Shown here piece by piece: positions 7,926-15,322 of a stretch of DNA of 23,156 nt. The notes beneath the pieces were generated by a model. That model was not told the DNA's origin, did not search any database, and saw nothing but the letters and a program-made list of their open reading frames with translations. The stretch comes from an uncultured Bacteroides sp. (GTDB lineage: Bacteria; Bacteroidota; Bacteroidia; Bacteroidales; Bacteroidaceae), in contig NZ_CAJLKP010000092.1 of assembly GCF_905207245.1 (NCBI RefSeq), positions 1 through 23,156 of the forward strand. Direction: 5' to 3'. The stretch's first letter is position 1, and each line of letters starts with the position of its first letter. The position numbers were made by a program, and so were the translations under genes.

Positions 7926-10900
7926 TTAAAATGTAAGCTGTGCACCCACGGTGTAGGAGCGGGTAAACGGATAGATGTATCTGTCTACACCGGAGTTCAG
8001 TGGGCTGCTGGTCGAGAATTCCGGGTCTACGCCGGAGTAACCGGTAATGGTGAACAGATTGTCACCGCTGATATAGAAGCGGAGCTTTTCTATTTTCACT
8101 TTCTTCAGCAGAGATACGGACAGTGTATATCCGATTTGGGCCTGGCGCAAGCGGACGAAACTGCCATTCTCCAGGAAGCGTTCGCTTTCGCGGGAGTTAC
8201 CGTTGGGGTCGCCGTTCACGGCACGTGGAATGTCGGTATGTGTGTTCTCCGGTGTCCAGGCATTGGTTACGGTGCTCAGCATGTTGATAGGAGCATTCAT
8301 GGATTCATAGAAGTAGCGGTTACCGTTGTAAATCTTATGCCCGAATACACCGCTCAAACTGAAAGAGAGGTCGAAACCCTTGTAAGAAGCGGAGAAATTG
8401 AGGTTGGTCTCGAATTTAGGGATACCTGTTCCGCAGTATTCTTTGTCATCTTCGTCGATGACACCGTCACCGGTTATATCTTTGAAGCGGATGTCACCGG
8501 CTTTTGCGTTGGGCTGGAGGCGTTCTCCTTTATCGTTCACGTAAGCTTCAGCTTCCGCATCGCTTTGGAAGATGCCGTCTGTGCGGTAGAGGTAGAAGCC
8601 GCTGATAGGCTTGCCTTCTTTGGCGTATGCCGGGATATGGTCGGTGTCGTACAGCAGACCGGTAGCGGGCAGTGCTTGTCCTTTGTCTGCCAGTTCCACT
8701 ACTTTATTCTTGGTGGTGGAGAAGTTGAAGCCCACGTTGTATTCAAAGTCCTTGATCTTGTCGGTCCAGTTCACTTCCAGTTCCACACCGTTGTTGCGAA
8801 TCTTGCCCACGTTCAGAATGGGATTCTCGTAGCCGGCAGAGGGAGAGAGGCGCTTGGTAATCAGCAAATCTTCCGTCTGGTTGATGTAGTAGTTGATGCT
8901 ACCTGTCAGTTTGTTGCTGAGCATGCCAAAGTCGAAACCGATGTTTTTAGTGTCCGTAGTTTCCCATTTCAGACCGCGGTTTTCCATAGTCCATGAAGCA
9001 GAACCCGGCCAGGCGTTGCCACCTTGTATGTAGCCGCCGTAACGATTGTTGCGAGACAGAATCAAGGCCTGGAAATCATAATATCCCAAAGCGTTTTCGT
9101 TGCCGAGGCGTCCCCAACTGGCACGGAACTTCAAACTGTTGATGAAGAAATCTTTCGGATAGAAGGCTTCTTCACTGATTCTCCAGCCTACAGCTACAGA
9201 AGGGAAGCAACCCCAGCGGTTGTTCACACCAAATTTGGAAGAACCGTCGTAGCGCATGGTGGCCTGGATGAGGTAACGGTTGTCGTAGTTATAGTTCACG
9301 CGTCCGAAGAAAGAGGCGCGGTTATATTTGTATTTTTCGCCATCACCGTAGAACGTTCCTCCGATACCTGCATCCACTGTATCAAAACTCGGGTCGAGGA
9401 AACCGGCTGCCTCGTCCTTGGTGGCCAGGTTGCCGTTGGCATCAATGTAGTATTTGGTAGACTTACCGGTTACACCTACGCCATTATCGGTGTATTTGGT
9501 GGAAGTGATAGAAGAACCGGCCATTATATTCAAACTGTGCTTGTCGAAATCTTTATTGAAAGTCAGCACGTTGTCAATGGTTTGCTCTTCCCAATAATAA
9601 GTTCCTTCGTAGTGCTCAGGATAGTTGTGGGGACTTTGTGCATTAGAAATGTAATCCGGATTATGCTCCACGTAACGGTAGTGCAAGCCACGGTAGGCAT
9701 AGCTGGTCTTGAAGTTCAGCCAGGGAGCGAGCTTCACACCCAGTGATACGTTGGCATTGGTATAGAACTTCTTGGTAGCGGCTTCGTTGTAGACGTGGTC
9801 GGCCATCACGTTATTGTTGGTTGGCAATCCGAGTGATTGCGTCAAGGCAAAGCCGTATTTCTCATTCTCGTCATAAACGGGAAGCAACGGAGAAAGACCG
9901 TACATTTCACGCAAACTGTACTGTGGCTGTTTGCTCTTGGTATAGCGGAAGCTCAAGTTGGCATCAATGTCGAAGATGTATTTGCTCATGTGCATTTTCA
10001 TGCGAGCATTGTCCTGGCGGAAGTTATTGCCCAGAAAGATACCCTTGTCGTCAGCATGGTTATAGGACACGGAATATTGTGCCGTTTCGCTGCCACCGCG
10101 CACACTGAACATATAGTTTTGGGATAAACCGTCGCGAAGCATCAGATCCTGCCAGTCTGTGTCTATGCCCGTATCGCTGGTGCAATAGGCGGGAACCGGC
10201 TTGCCTGCATTCTCGAACATGGTTTTGATCGTATTCTTATACTGCTCCGCATTGGTCATTTCCAGTTTGTTGGCTACAGTAGTCATGCTCAAGTATGTAT
10301 TGAAATCAATGTGTGTTTCACCTTTCTTACCATTTTTGGTAGTGATGATGATTACTCCATTGGCTGCCACTGAACCGTAGATAGCGGCAGCAGCACCATC
10401 TTTAAGTACTTCCATGGATTGGATATCTTGCGGATTAACATTATCAATATCTCCGGGGAAACCATCGATAATATAAAGTGGCTCATTGCTGCCGAAAGAT
10501 TTTACACCACGAATCTTGACAGAAATACCTGCACCTGCGTTACCGCCGGCCTTCATAATATTTACACCGGCAATTTTTCCTTGTAATGCTTCGGCAGGAT
10601 TGGTTGTAGCACGCTTGGTCAATTCTTCTGTATCAACTGAAGAAATGGCTCCGGTCATATCACTTTTCTTCATTGTACCATAACCGATAACAACTACTTC
10701 GTCCAGCATCTCAGTGTCATCTTTCAGAGTTACTTTCAATACCTTCTGTCCATTCAAAGGAATCTCTTGAGCTACATAGCCCACATAAGAGATTACCATT
10801 GTCGCATTAGGAGCAACAGTCAGTGCAAAGTTACCGTCGATGTCGGTAATGCAACCATTGGTTGTACCTTTTTCCAAAACACTGGCGCCAATGAGAGTTT

Positions 10901-11027
10901 CTCCTTTGGTGTCGGTTACTGTACCGGTTAATTGGATGGTTTGTGCTAAAGAACTTAGCGGTACCAAACATGTAATGAGCAAAGTGAGTAAGAAAACTCT
11001 TTGCAATTGGAAATACTTTTTACTCAT
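7926..11027 (-). CDS. SusC/RagA-family TonB-dependent outer-membrane transporter
   Basis: A 1033-residue SusC-like TonB-linked porin. A signal peptide ends at about Ala28. A carboxypeptidase-regulatory-like beta-sandwich (about 33-103, TGTVTDTKGETLIGASV and YVGYVAQEIPL) is followed by the TonB box region MLDEVVVIGYGTMKK (107-121). The plug domain comes next (about 125-235, with IRGVKSFGSNEPLYIIDGFP and AANGVIIITTKNGKKG). The remaining residues form a 22-strand-type barrel ending in the aromatic outer-membrane signal YTVGAQLTF. There is no N-terminal STN domain, so it should not signal through an anti-sigma factor. This agrees with the presence of a different kind of regulator upstream. It lies 39 bases after the unrecognised lipoprotein gene and 27 bases before its SusD partner. 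Confidence 0.96.
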   Translation of the reverse strand: MSKKYFQLQRVFLLTLLITCLVPLSSLAQTIQLTGTVTDTKGETLIGASVLEKGTTNGCITDIDGNFALTVAPNATMVISYVGYVAQEIPLNGQKVLKVTLKDDTEMLDEVVVIGYGTMKKSDMTGAISSVDTEELTKRATTNPAEALQGKIAGVNIMKAGGNAGAGISVKIRGVKSFGSNEPLYIIDGFPGDIDNVNPQDIQSMEVLKDGAAAAIYGSVAANGVIIITTKNGKKGETHIDFNTYLSMTTVANKLEMTNAEQYKNTIKTMFENAGKPVPAYCTSDTGIDTDWQDLMLRDGLSQNYMFSVRGGSETAQYSVSYNHADDKGIFLGNNFRQDNARMKMHMSKYIFDIDANLSFRYTKSKQPQYSLREMYGLSPLLPVYDENEKYGFALTQSLGLPTNNNVMADHVYNEAATKKFYTNANVSLGVKLAPWLNFKTSYAYRGLHYRYVEHNPDYISNAQSPHNYPEHYEGTYYWEEQTIDNVLTFNKDFDKHSLNIMAGSSITSTKYTDNGVGVTGKSTKYYIDANGNLATKDEAAGFLDPSFDTVDAGIGGTFYGDGEKYKYNRASFFGRVNYNYDNRYLIQATMRYDGSSKFGVNNRWGCFPSVAVGWRISEEAFYPKDFFINSLKFRASWGRLGNENALGYYDFQALILSRNNRYGGYIQGGNAWPGSASWTMENRGLKWETTDTKNIGFDFGMLSNKLTGSINYYINQTEDLLITKRLSPSAGYENPILNVGKIRNNGVELEVNWTDKIKDFEYNVGFNFSTTKNKVVELADKGQALPATGLLYDTDHIPAYAKEGKPISGFYLYRTDGIFQSDAEAEAYVNDKGERLQPNAKAGDIRFKDITGDGVIDEDDKEYCGTGIPKFETNLNFSASYKGFDLSFSLSGVFGHKIYNGNRYFYESMNAPINMLSTVTNAWTPENTHTDIPRAVNGDPNGNSRESERFLENGSFVRLRQAQIGYTLSVSLLKKVKIEKLRFYISGDNLFTITGYSGVDPEFSTSSPLNSGVDRYIYPFTRSYTVGAQLTF

Positions 11028-11066
11028 GTGTATAATGATTTAATGTTAATGTATGTATTGCTGTAG

Positions 11067-12776
11067 TTAATAGCTTGTTACTGTATATGAGATATCTCCA
11101 TACATTTCTTTATTAAATTTGAAATCTTGTGGATTCCACTCTAGTTTGGGTGCAAAAGTCTTTGTAAGTACAATTGTATCATTTACGTTATTGTTGACAT
11201 ATAAAGTTGTAGTGGCTTTGATTAAAGTATTATAATTTATTCCAGCATCTCCATATAGGTTTACATGCTTGGCGTTGGGTATAAATAATATACGTGGAAT
11301 AGTGACAGGCTCTGGACCTGTTTGTTTAGGAGTTTCTATCTGAAATTTATCATAATAGTTCGTGATTTCATAATAATTTTCATAAATGAGATTGCCTTTT
11401 CCACTTGTGATAGAAAATTTAGATCCTTCAGCGAGGCTGCCATGAGGGTAATTTTCAACTTCTTTAGGTAATGGATCTGTAGAATAACATCTTAGATTAC
11501 AATTGTATGAGCTTAAGCAGTTTATAATATCAGGATTAATTACGTAATCGTATTTATAATTTGTTCCTTGTAACTGATCTCCTTGCATTTTCCATAAGTG
11601 AAATATTGTAGGTTTATGTTCTCCCCATGAAAGTAACTTTGCTGTTGTCATAAAATATATTGTAGGCTGTTCACTCAAATTCCATACCCCTAATGTAATA
11701 CCCAATGCAGACTTAGAGAGATTAAGATTAGCTGGGACAAGCCCGCCTGTAACTTCAGTGTTGATTGTTCCTGATATTTCTGCTGTTCCATTAGTTGTGA
11801 ATTGCAAGTCGTAATTTAGAGCTTGTTCTTTGTTGAAACGTCCAATAAATGAACTAAATAGCTGATTTATTCCTCCTTTAACAATAGCCGATACTCCTCC
11901 TTTTACAATGTCACCAGCAGCATTTAAAACCTTTGTTGCGAATTTTTTATCTTGAGCTTCTTTTTTCAGAAAAGATAGTGCTTCATCTCCAGCGGCTTTT
12001 GCCAGACCCTTTATTGGACCACTAGTGGGATTGGACGAAGTTGTAGTAACAATTGTTCCTTTAGAAGAAGAACTAAAACTTCCAGTTAATTTGATTTCTG
12101 AGCTTGTTCGGCTTACAGGATTAACCGTTAATTCTCCATTAATAAATTGAGGATCATAGGCTAACTCTACTTGAAAACAGTTCCAACCTTGTACAAATCC
12201 TTTAGCATCAGTTGATGTTATGTTAGTACAATATAGATCTTGTGTTTGATAAATTCCATTGATAGGATCAGCAATCTCTCCTGTAAAAGCAAATAATTTT
12301 TGTGGTACATCTATATGTAGATGCCAGATACCATAGTTGGATTGCGCAGCACCGTTACTTAAATAGTAAAATACTTTGAGTACTCCTGTGTATTTATTAT
12401 AGAAAAACATATAATTATTATTGTTTCCCCAATTACCGTTAACGGTATATTTTAATAGCATCCATCCATTTTCGGCTTTGATATCACGTCTAACTTGTGC
12501 GGGAATGTTGGATGATACTATAGTATTGGCCCAAGGTACTGCAACAGAATCTTGTCCTATAACTCCGGAAGATAGCCTAACTTTTTGCCATTCTTCCCAA
12601 TTAGGAATAGTAGCACTTCTTGTTTTAGCGAAAAGAGAATAAGGATAGATTCCATCTGTGATAGGTTCTATCTCCTCGAAAACCTGAGCCGATGTCTCAG
12701 TTGTTTTCAGGATTTCATCATTGCAACTATAGAAGAAGATTGCAGTGACAAGCATCAATAAAATTTTAGTGTTCAT
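11067..12776 (-). CDS. unrecognised 569-residue lipoprotein upstream of SusC/SusD
   Basis: I do not recognise this family. A lipoprotein signal peptide ends in FYSC with Cys18, followed by NDE. Residues about 40-230 look beta-rich with many aromatic and Asn/Gly residues. Residues 232-254 are a Ser/Thr-rich linker. Residues about 255-312 are helical, first charged (EALSFLKKEAQDKKFATKVL) and then glycine-rich and amphipathic (GDIVKGGVSAIVKGGINQLF). The rest is beta-rich, with a four-cysteine cluster at Cys420, 426, 430 and nearby 200/183 as possible partners. Sampled 60-base lines have 17, 18 and 29 G+C, against 31 in a line of susC, so the gene is AT-rich for its neighbourhood. It follows the operator-like region and precedes SusC by 39 bases, suggesting a surface accessory of the SusCD pair. 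A pore-forming or adhesive protein is another possibility. Confidence 0.8.
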   Translation of the reverse strand: MNTKILLMLVTAIFFYSCNDEILKTTETSAQVFEEIEPITDGIYPYSLFAKTRSATIPNWEEWQKVRLSSGVIGQDSVAVPWANTIVSSNIPAQVRRDIKAENGWMLLKYTVNGNWGNNNNYMFFYNKYTGVLKVFYYLSNGAAQSNYGIWHLHIDVPQKLFAFTGEIADPINGIYQTQDLYCTNITSTDAKGFVQGWNCFQVELAYDPQFINGELTVNPVSRTSSEIKLTGSFSSSSKGTIVTTTSSNPTSGPIKGLAKAAGDEALSFLKKEAQDKKFATKVLNAAGDIVKGGVSAIVKGGINQLFSSFIGRFNKEQALNYDLQFTTNGTAEISGTINTEVTGGLVPANLNLSKSALGITLGVWNLSEQPTIYFMTTAKLLSWGEHKPTIFHLWKMQGDQLQGTNYKYDYVINPDIINCLSSYNCNLRCYSTDPLPKEVENYPHGSLAEGSKFSITSGKGNLIYENYYEITNYYDKFQIETPKQTGPEPVTIPRILFIPNAKHVNLYGDAGINYNTLIKATTTLYVNNNVNDTIVLTKTFAPKLEWNPQDFKFNKEMYGDISYTVTSY

Positions 12777-12814
12777 TTGAATTGATTTTTAAGGTTAATA
12801 AAAATGTTTTTCAG

Positions 12815-12892
12815 CCACAAATAAATGAATATAGTTAGCAGAAAACTAAATATTAACCACTACAAACGAACTACAAAGAGCTTTATTTGTGG
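12815..12892. promoter_or_regulatory. operator-like region: inverted repeat plus direct repeat before the lipoprotein-susCD operon
   Basis: A perfect 11-bp inverted repeat, CCACAAATAAA at 12815-12825 and its complement at 12882-12892, encloses 56 bases. Inside it ACTACAAA occurs twice, at 12859-12866 and 12870-12877, 11 bases apart, i.e. one helical turn. The region lies in the 221-bp gap between the regulator gene and the lipoprotein start. These are good candidates for binding of a dimeric activator. I could not find a full TAnnTTTG box here on the minus strand; the closest is TTTATTTG inside the left repeat arm. Confidence 0.5.
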
Positions 12893-12997
12893 ATTGTTTA
12901 ATCTACAGATGCAATCGTAAGATGGTGATATTTAGAGGAAAACTTGGTTTGTGCTATCTACAAAATAGCAAAATGGATTATGGCAGATTAGAAATCT

Positions 12998-14620
12998 CTA
13001 AATTTCTTTTAAATATTCAGTTAGGTCTTTTTCTGTTGGTAAGTTTAATGATTTGCGCAATCTGTAGCGGTTCATATTGATTGTCTTGGGACTGTTACCG
13101 CTAATCATGGAAATTTCTTTCGTTGACAGGTTGACGCGTAGCATGGTAGATAGATATTTCTCGCCTTGTGTCAGGTTCGGATGTTTCTTTGTCAGTCTCT
13201 CAATGAATTCCTGATTCTTTTCCTCAATATTCAGTAATAACATATTATTGGTCTTGTCTCCGCTTTGGTATTGACTGATATAGGCATTCACTTTTTTCAG
13301 GTGGGGGATAAGTGCTTGATTATCCATTTTGTATCCTTCCTTAATCATTTCGCGTATTTTGTCCAGTAATTCGTTGCGGCTTCTCAGGAAGACGGCAAAG
13401 CTGGTTACTTCTTGCTGGCTACTGTCTAGTGCATTCTGTATACTCTGTAGTTCCAACTCTTGTTGGTGCAGTTTCAGTTCGGATAATTCGCGTTGCGACA
13501 ACTCTAATTGATAGCGGGCTTCTATCAGTTGAAGGCCTTTTCTGCGCTTATACCATTTATATAAGAAGATGCTGAAAGCTAATCCAAGGACAAGTACACT
13601 GCCTAAAAGCCATAAATTGCGTTTCAATAGTTCGATTTTATAGGTTTGCTCCTGCATCTCAGTAGCATATTTCTGGTCTTGATATCTTTTATAAGAGATT
13701 TCCTGTTCAATGTTGCGCAGCTTGTTGCTGCTTTGCAGCTCTTTACTCAAAGCATACATCTGGCTGAGGCGGGTGTAGGCCTGTTTATAGTCACCTATGG
13801 CGGCATATACCCACGATGAATATTCATAATTATCACAGATCAGCTCTTTGGCACCAATGTTACGGGCATATTCATAGGCTTTCTGTAAGGCTTCCAGAGC
13901 TTTGGAGTATTGTTCGCTGAAATAATACTGTTTGCCCATATTATTATAGTTCTCACCCAACGACCATTGCGCATCCAGATTCTTATTAATGGCAATTGCT
14001 TCCTGTATGAGGGATAACTTCTCTTCTGTATTCCCCTGATATAGGCAAAGATTATTCAGGTTGGTTGCAATTTCTTTCAGGTTCCTCTGGGCACGGTTGA
14101 TTACTAATGCCCGTTGGAGAAATCTTTCGGCCACCAGAAATTCGTCGAGCAGATAGTGCATGACTCCGCGTTCGTTATAGCATCCGGCCACCGAAGCTGA
14201 ATCTCCTAAAGCTTTGAAGATAGAAGTTGCTTTGTCATTCAGTTCGATACCTTTGTTATAATCGCCCAACTTGCTGTAAACGCGCCCCATGAGGGAATAG
14301 AGTTGAGCCGTCTGTCGTTTATTTGCGGGGTTGATGTATCTTTGTGTATCGTATAGATTCTTGATGCTCAGGTCGAAGTTGCCTAATAATTGTTCTGCCT
14401 GACTATGCAGAATCATGGCTTGTGTACGAATCTCATTAGGTTGGTCTTCAGGAAACAGGGCGGCAGCTTGGGTTGCATAATAGGAGGCTTGTTTAGGATT
14501 ACTGAATAGAGTATTCCGAGCTTGTTCAAGTAGAGCCTTGGCTTGTTTTATATCTTGGGCTTGTAAGGGAGTTACAGTTAGCGAAAGAACTGCAAGTATT
14601 AGATACAGAGCTTTTTTCAT
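12998..14620 (-). CDS. membrane-anchored TPR sensor with cytoplasmic helix-turn-helix domain (SusR-like regulator)
   Basis: A 540-residue one-component transcription regulator. A signal peptide covers 1-21. Tetratricopeptide-like helical repeats run from about 25 to 300 (e.g. ALYSLMGRVYSKLGDYNKGIELNDKA-type pairs at 105-130, and 225-252, 265-290) and should be periplasmic. A single membrane helix lies at about 335-354, followed by basic KWYKRRK. A coiled coil rich in Gln, Glu and Leu covers 360-405. A LuxR/NarL-like HTH lies at about 480-537 (LTQGEKYLSTMLRVNLSTKE, SPKTINMNRYRLRKSLNL). There is no kinase or receiver domain. The layout matches regulators of polysaccharide utilisation loci such as SusR, which sense sugar in the periplasm. 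The adjacent lipoprotein-susCD operon is the likely target. No convincing terminator follows the gene. Confidence 0.85.
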   Translation of the reverse strand: MKKALYLILAVLSLTVTPLQAQDIKQAKALLEQARNTLFSNPKQASYYATQAAALFPEDQPNEIRTQAMILHSQAEQLLGNFDLSIKNLYDTQRYINPANKRQTAQLYSLMGRVYSKLGDYNKGIELNDKATSIFKALGDSASVAGCYNERGVMHYLLDEFLVAERFLQRALVINRAQRNLKEIATNLNNLCLYQGNTEEKLSLIQEAIAINKNLDAQWSLGENYNNMGKQYYFSEQYSKALEALQKAYEYARNIGAKELICDNYEYSSWVYAAIGDYKQAYTRLSQMYALSKELQSSNKLRNIEQEISYKRYQDQKYATEMQEQTYKIELLKRNLWLLGSVLVLGLAFSIFLYKWYKRRKGLQLIEARYQLELSQRELSELKLHQQELELQSIQNALDSSQQEVTSFAVFLRSRNELLDKIREMIKEGYKMDNQALIPHLKKVNAYISQYQSGDKTNNMLLLNIEEKNQEFIERLTKKHPNLTQGEKYLSTMLRVNLSTKEISMISGNSPKTINMNRYRLRKSLNLPTEKDLTEYLKEI

Positions 14621-14638
14621 GGTATAGTCTTATTTCTG

Positions 14639-14646
14639 CAAATGTA
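14639..14646 (-). promoter_or_regulatory. -7 box of the TPR/HTH regulator gene
   Basis: On the minus strand TACATTTG fits TAnnTTTG exactly and is followed by C. It lies about 19 bases before the ATG at 14620, so the leader would be very short. No good TTTG element is seen at -33. Confidence 0.4.
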
Positions 14647-14669
14647 ATTATTTTCCTTTAAAACTTCGG

Positions 14670-14695
14670 TTTGCCTTCAAAAAGATTTATCTTTG
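14670..14695 (+). promoter_or_regulatory. promoter of rnhB
   Basis: TATCTTTG at 14688-14695 fits the Bacteroides -7 box exactly. A TTTG at 14670-14673 is present, but the 14-base gap is shorter than the usual 19-21. Start of transcription would be near 14703, giving a leader of about 15 bases before the ATG at 14717. The element is divergent from the regulator promoter within a 96-bp spacer. Confidence 0.45.
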
Positions 14696-14716
14696 TGTCT
14701 CTAAATTATTAGTGCG

Positions 14717-15322
14717 ATGCTGTTACCTTACTTAAACAAAGACTTGATAGAAGCCGGTTGTGATGAGGCTGGACGTGGTTGTCTGGCAGGAGCTGTGTAT
14801 GCCGCTGCCGTTATCCTTCCCAAAGATTTCAAGAACGAATTGCTGAATGACTCCAAGCAACTGACGGAACATCAGCGCTATGCCTTGCGTGAAGTGATTG
14901 AGAAAGAAGCACTGGCTTGGGCCGTCGGTATTGTATCCCCTGAAGAGATTGATAAAATAAATATCCTGAACGCCTCTTTCCTTGCCATGCATCGCGCGGT
15001 GGACCAGTTGAAGATGCGTCCGGAACATCTTTTGATTGATGGTAACCGCTTCAAGAAATATCAGGACCTGCCGCATACAACGGTAGTCAAGGGTGATGGC
15101 AAATACCTTTCTATCGCTGCCGCCTCCATCCTTGCCAAGACCTATCGTGATGACTATATGAACCGCCTGCACGAAGAATTCCCTTATTACGATTGGGGTC
15201 ATAACAAAGGCTATCCCACCAAGAAACATCGTGCAGCCATTGCCGAACACGGAACTACCCCTTATCACCGCATGACATTCAATTTGTTGGGTGACGGGCA
15301 GTTGGCATTGGATTTTAAATAG
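14717..15322 (+). CDS. rnhB: ribonuclease HII
   Basis: A 201-residue RNase HII, which cuts RNA in RNA/DNA hybrids and removes single ribonucleotides from DNA. The family signature DEAGRG is at 16-21 with Asp16 and Glu17 as metal ligands. Asp108 in LLIDGNRF and Asp127 in VVKGDGKYLSIAAASILAK complete the expected acidic site, and GHNKGYPTKKH (161-171) is the usual substrate-binding stretch. The length is typical and the protein lacks the N-terminal extension of RNase HIII. It stands alone on the plus strand. Its stop codon directly touches the stop of the convergent propeller-protein gene. Confidence 0.96.
   Translation: MLLPYLNKDLIEAGCDEAGRGCLAGAVYAAAVILPKDFKNELLNDSKQLTEHQRYALREVIEKEALAWAVGIVSPEEIDKINILNASFLAMHRAVDQLKMRPEHLLIDGNRFKKYQDLPHTTVVKGDGKYLSIAAASILAKTYRDDYMNRLHEEFPYYDWGHNKGYPTKKHRAAIAEHGTTPYHRMTFNLLGDGQLALDFK

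Noticed and set aside
8136..9746. two long plus-strand frames opposite the SusC-like gene
   Set aside because: The opposite strand has an unmistakable SusC protein; these translations are valine/phenylalanine-rich without motifs.
12953..12970. TGCTAT/ATAGCA hairpin as terminator of the regulator gene
   Set aside because: The stem is only six weak base pairs and no U-run follows on the minus strand, so it is not convincing.
12889..13080. 63-codon plus-strand frame in the gap before the lipoprotein operon
   Set aside because: It runs into the 3' end of the regulator gene in antisense, has no promoter box, and its start overlaps the inverted repeat arm.
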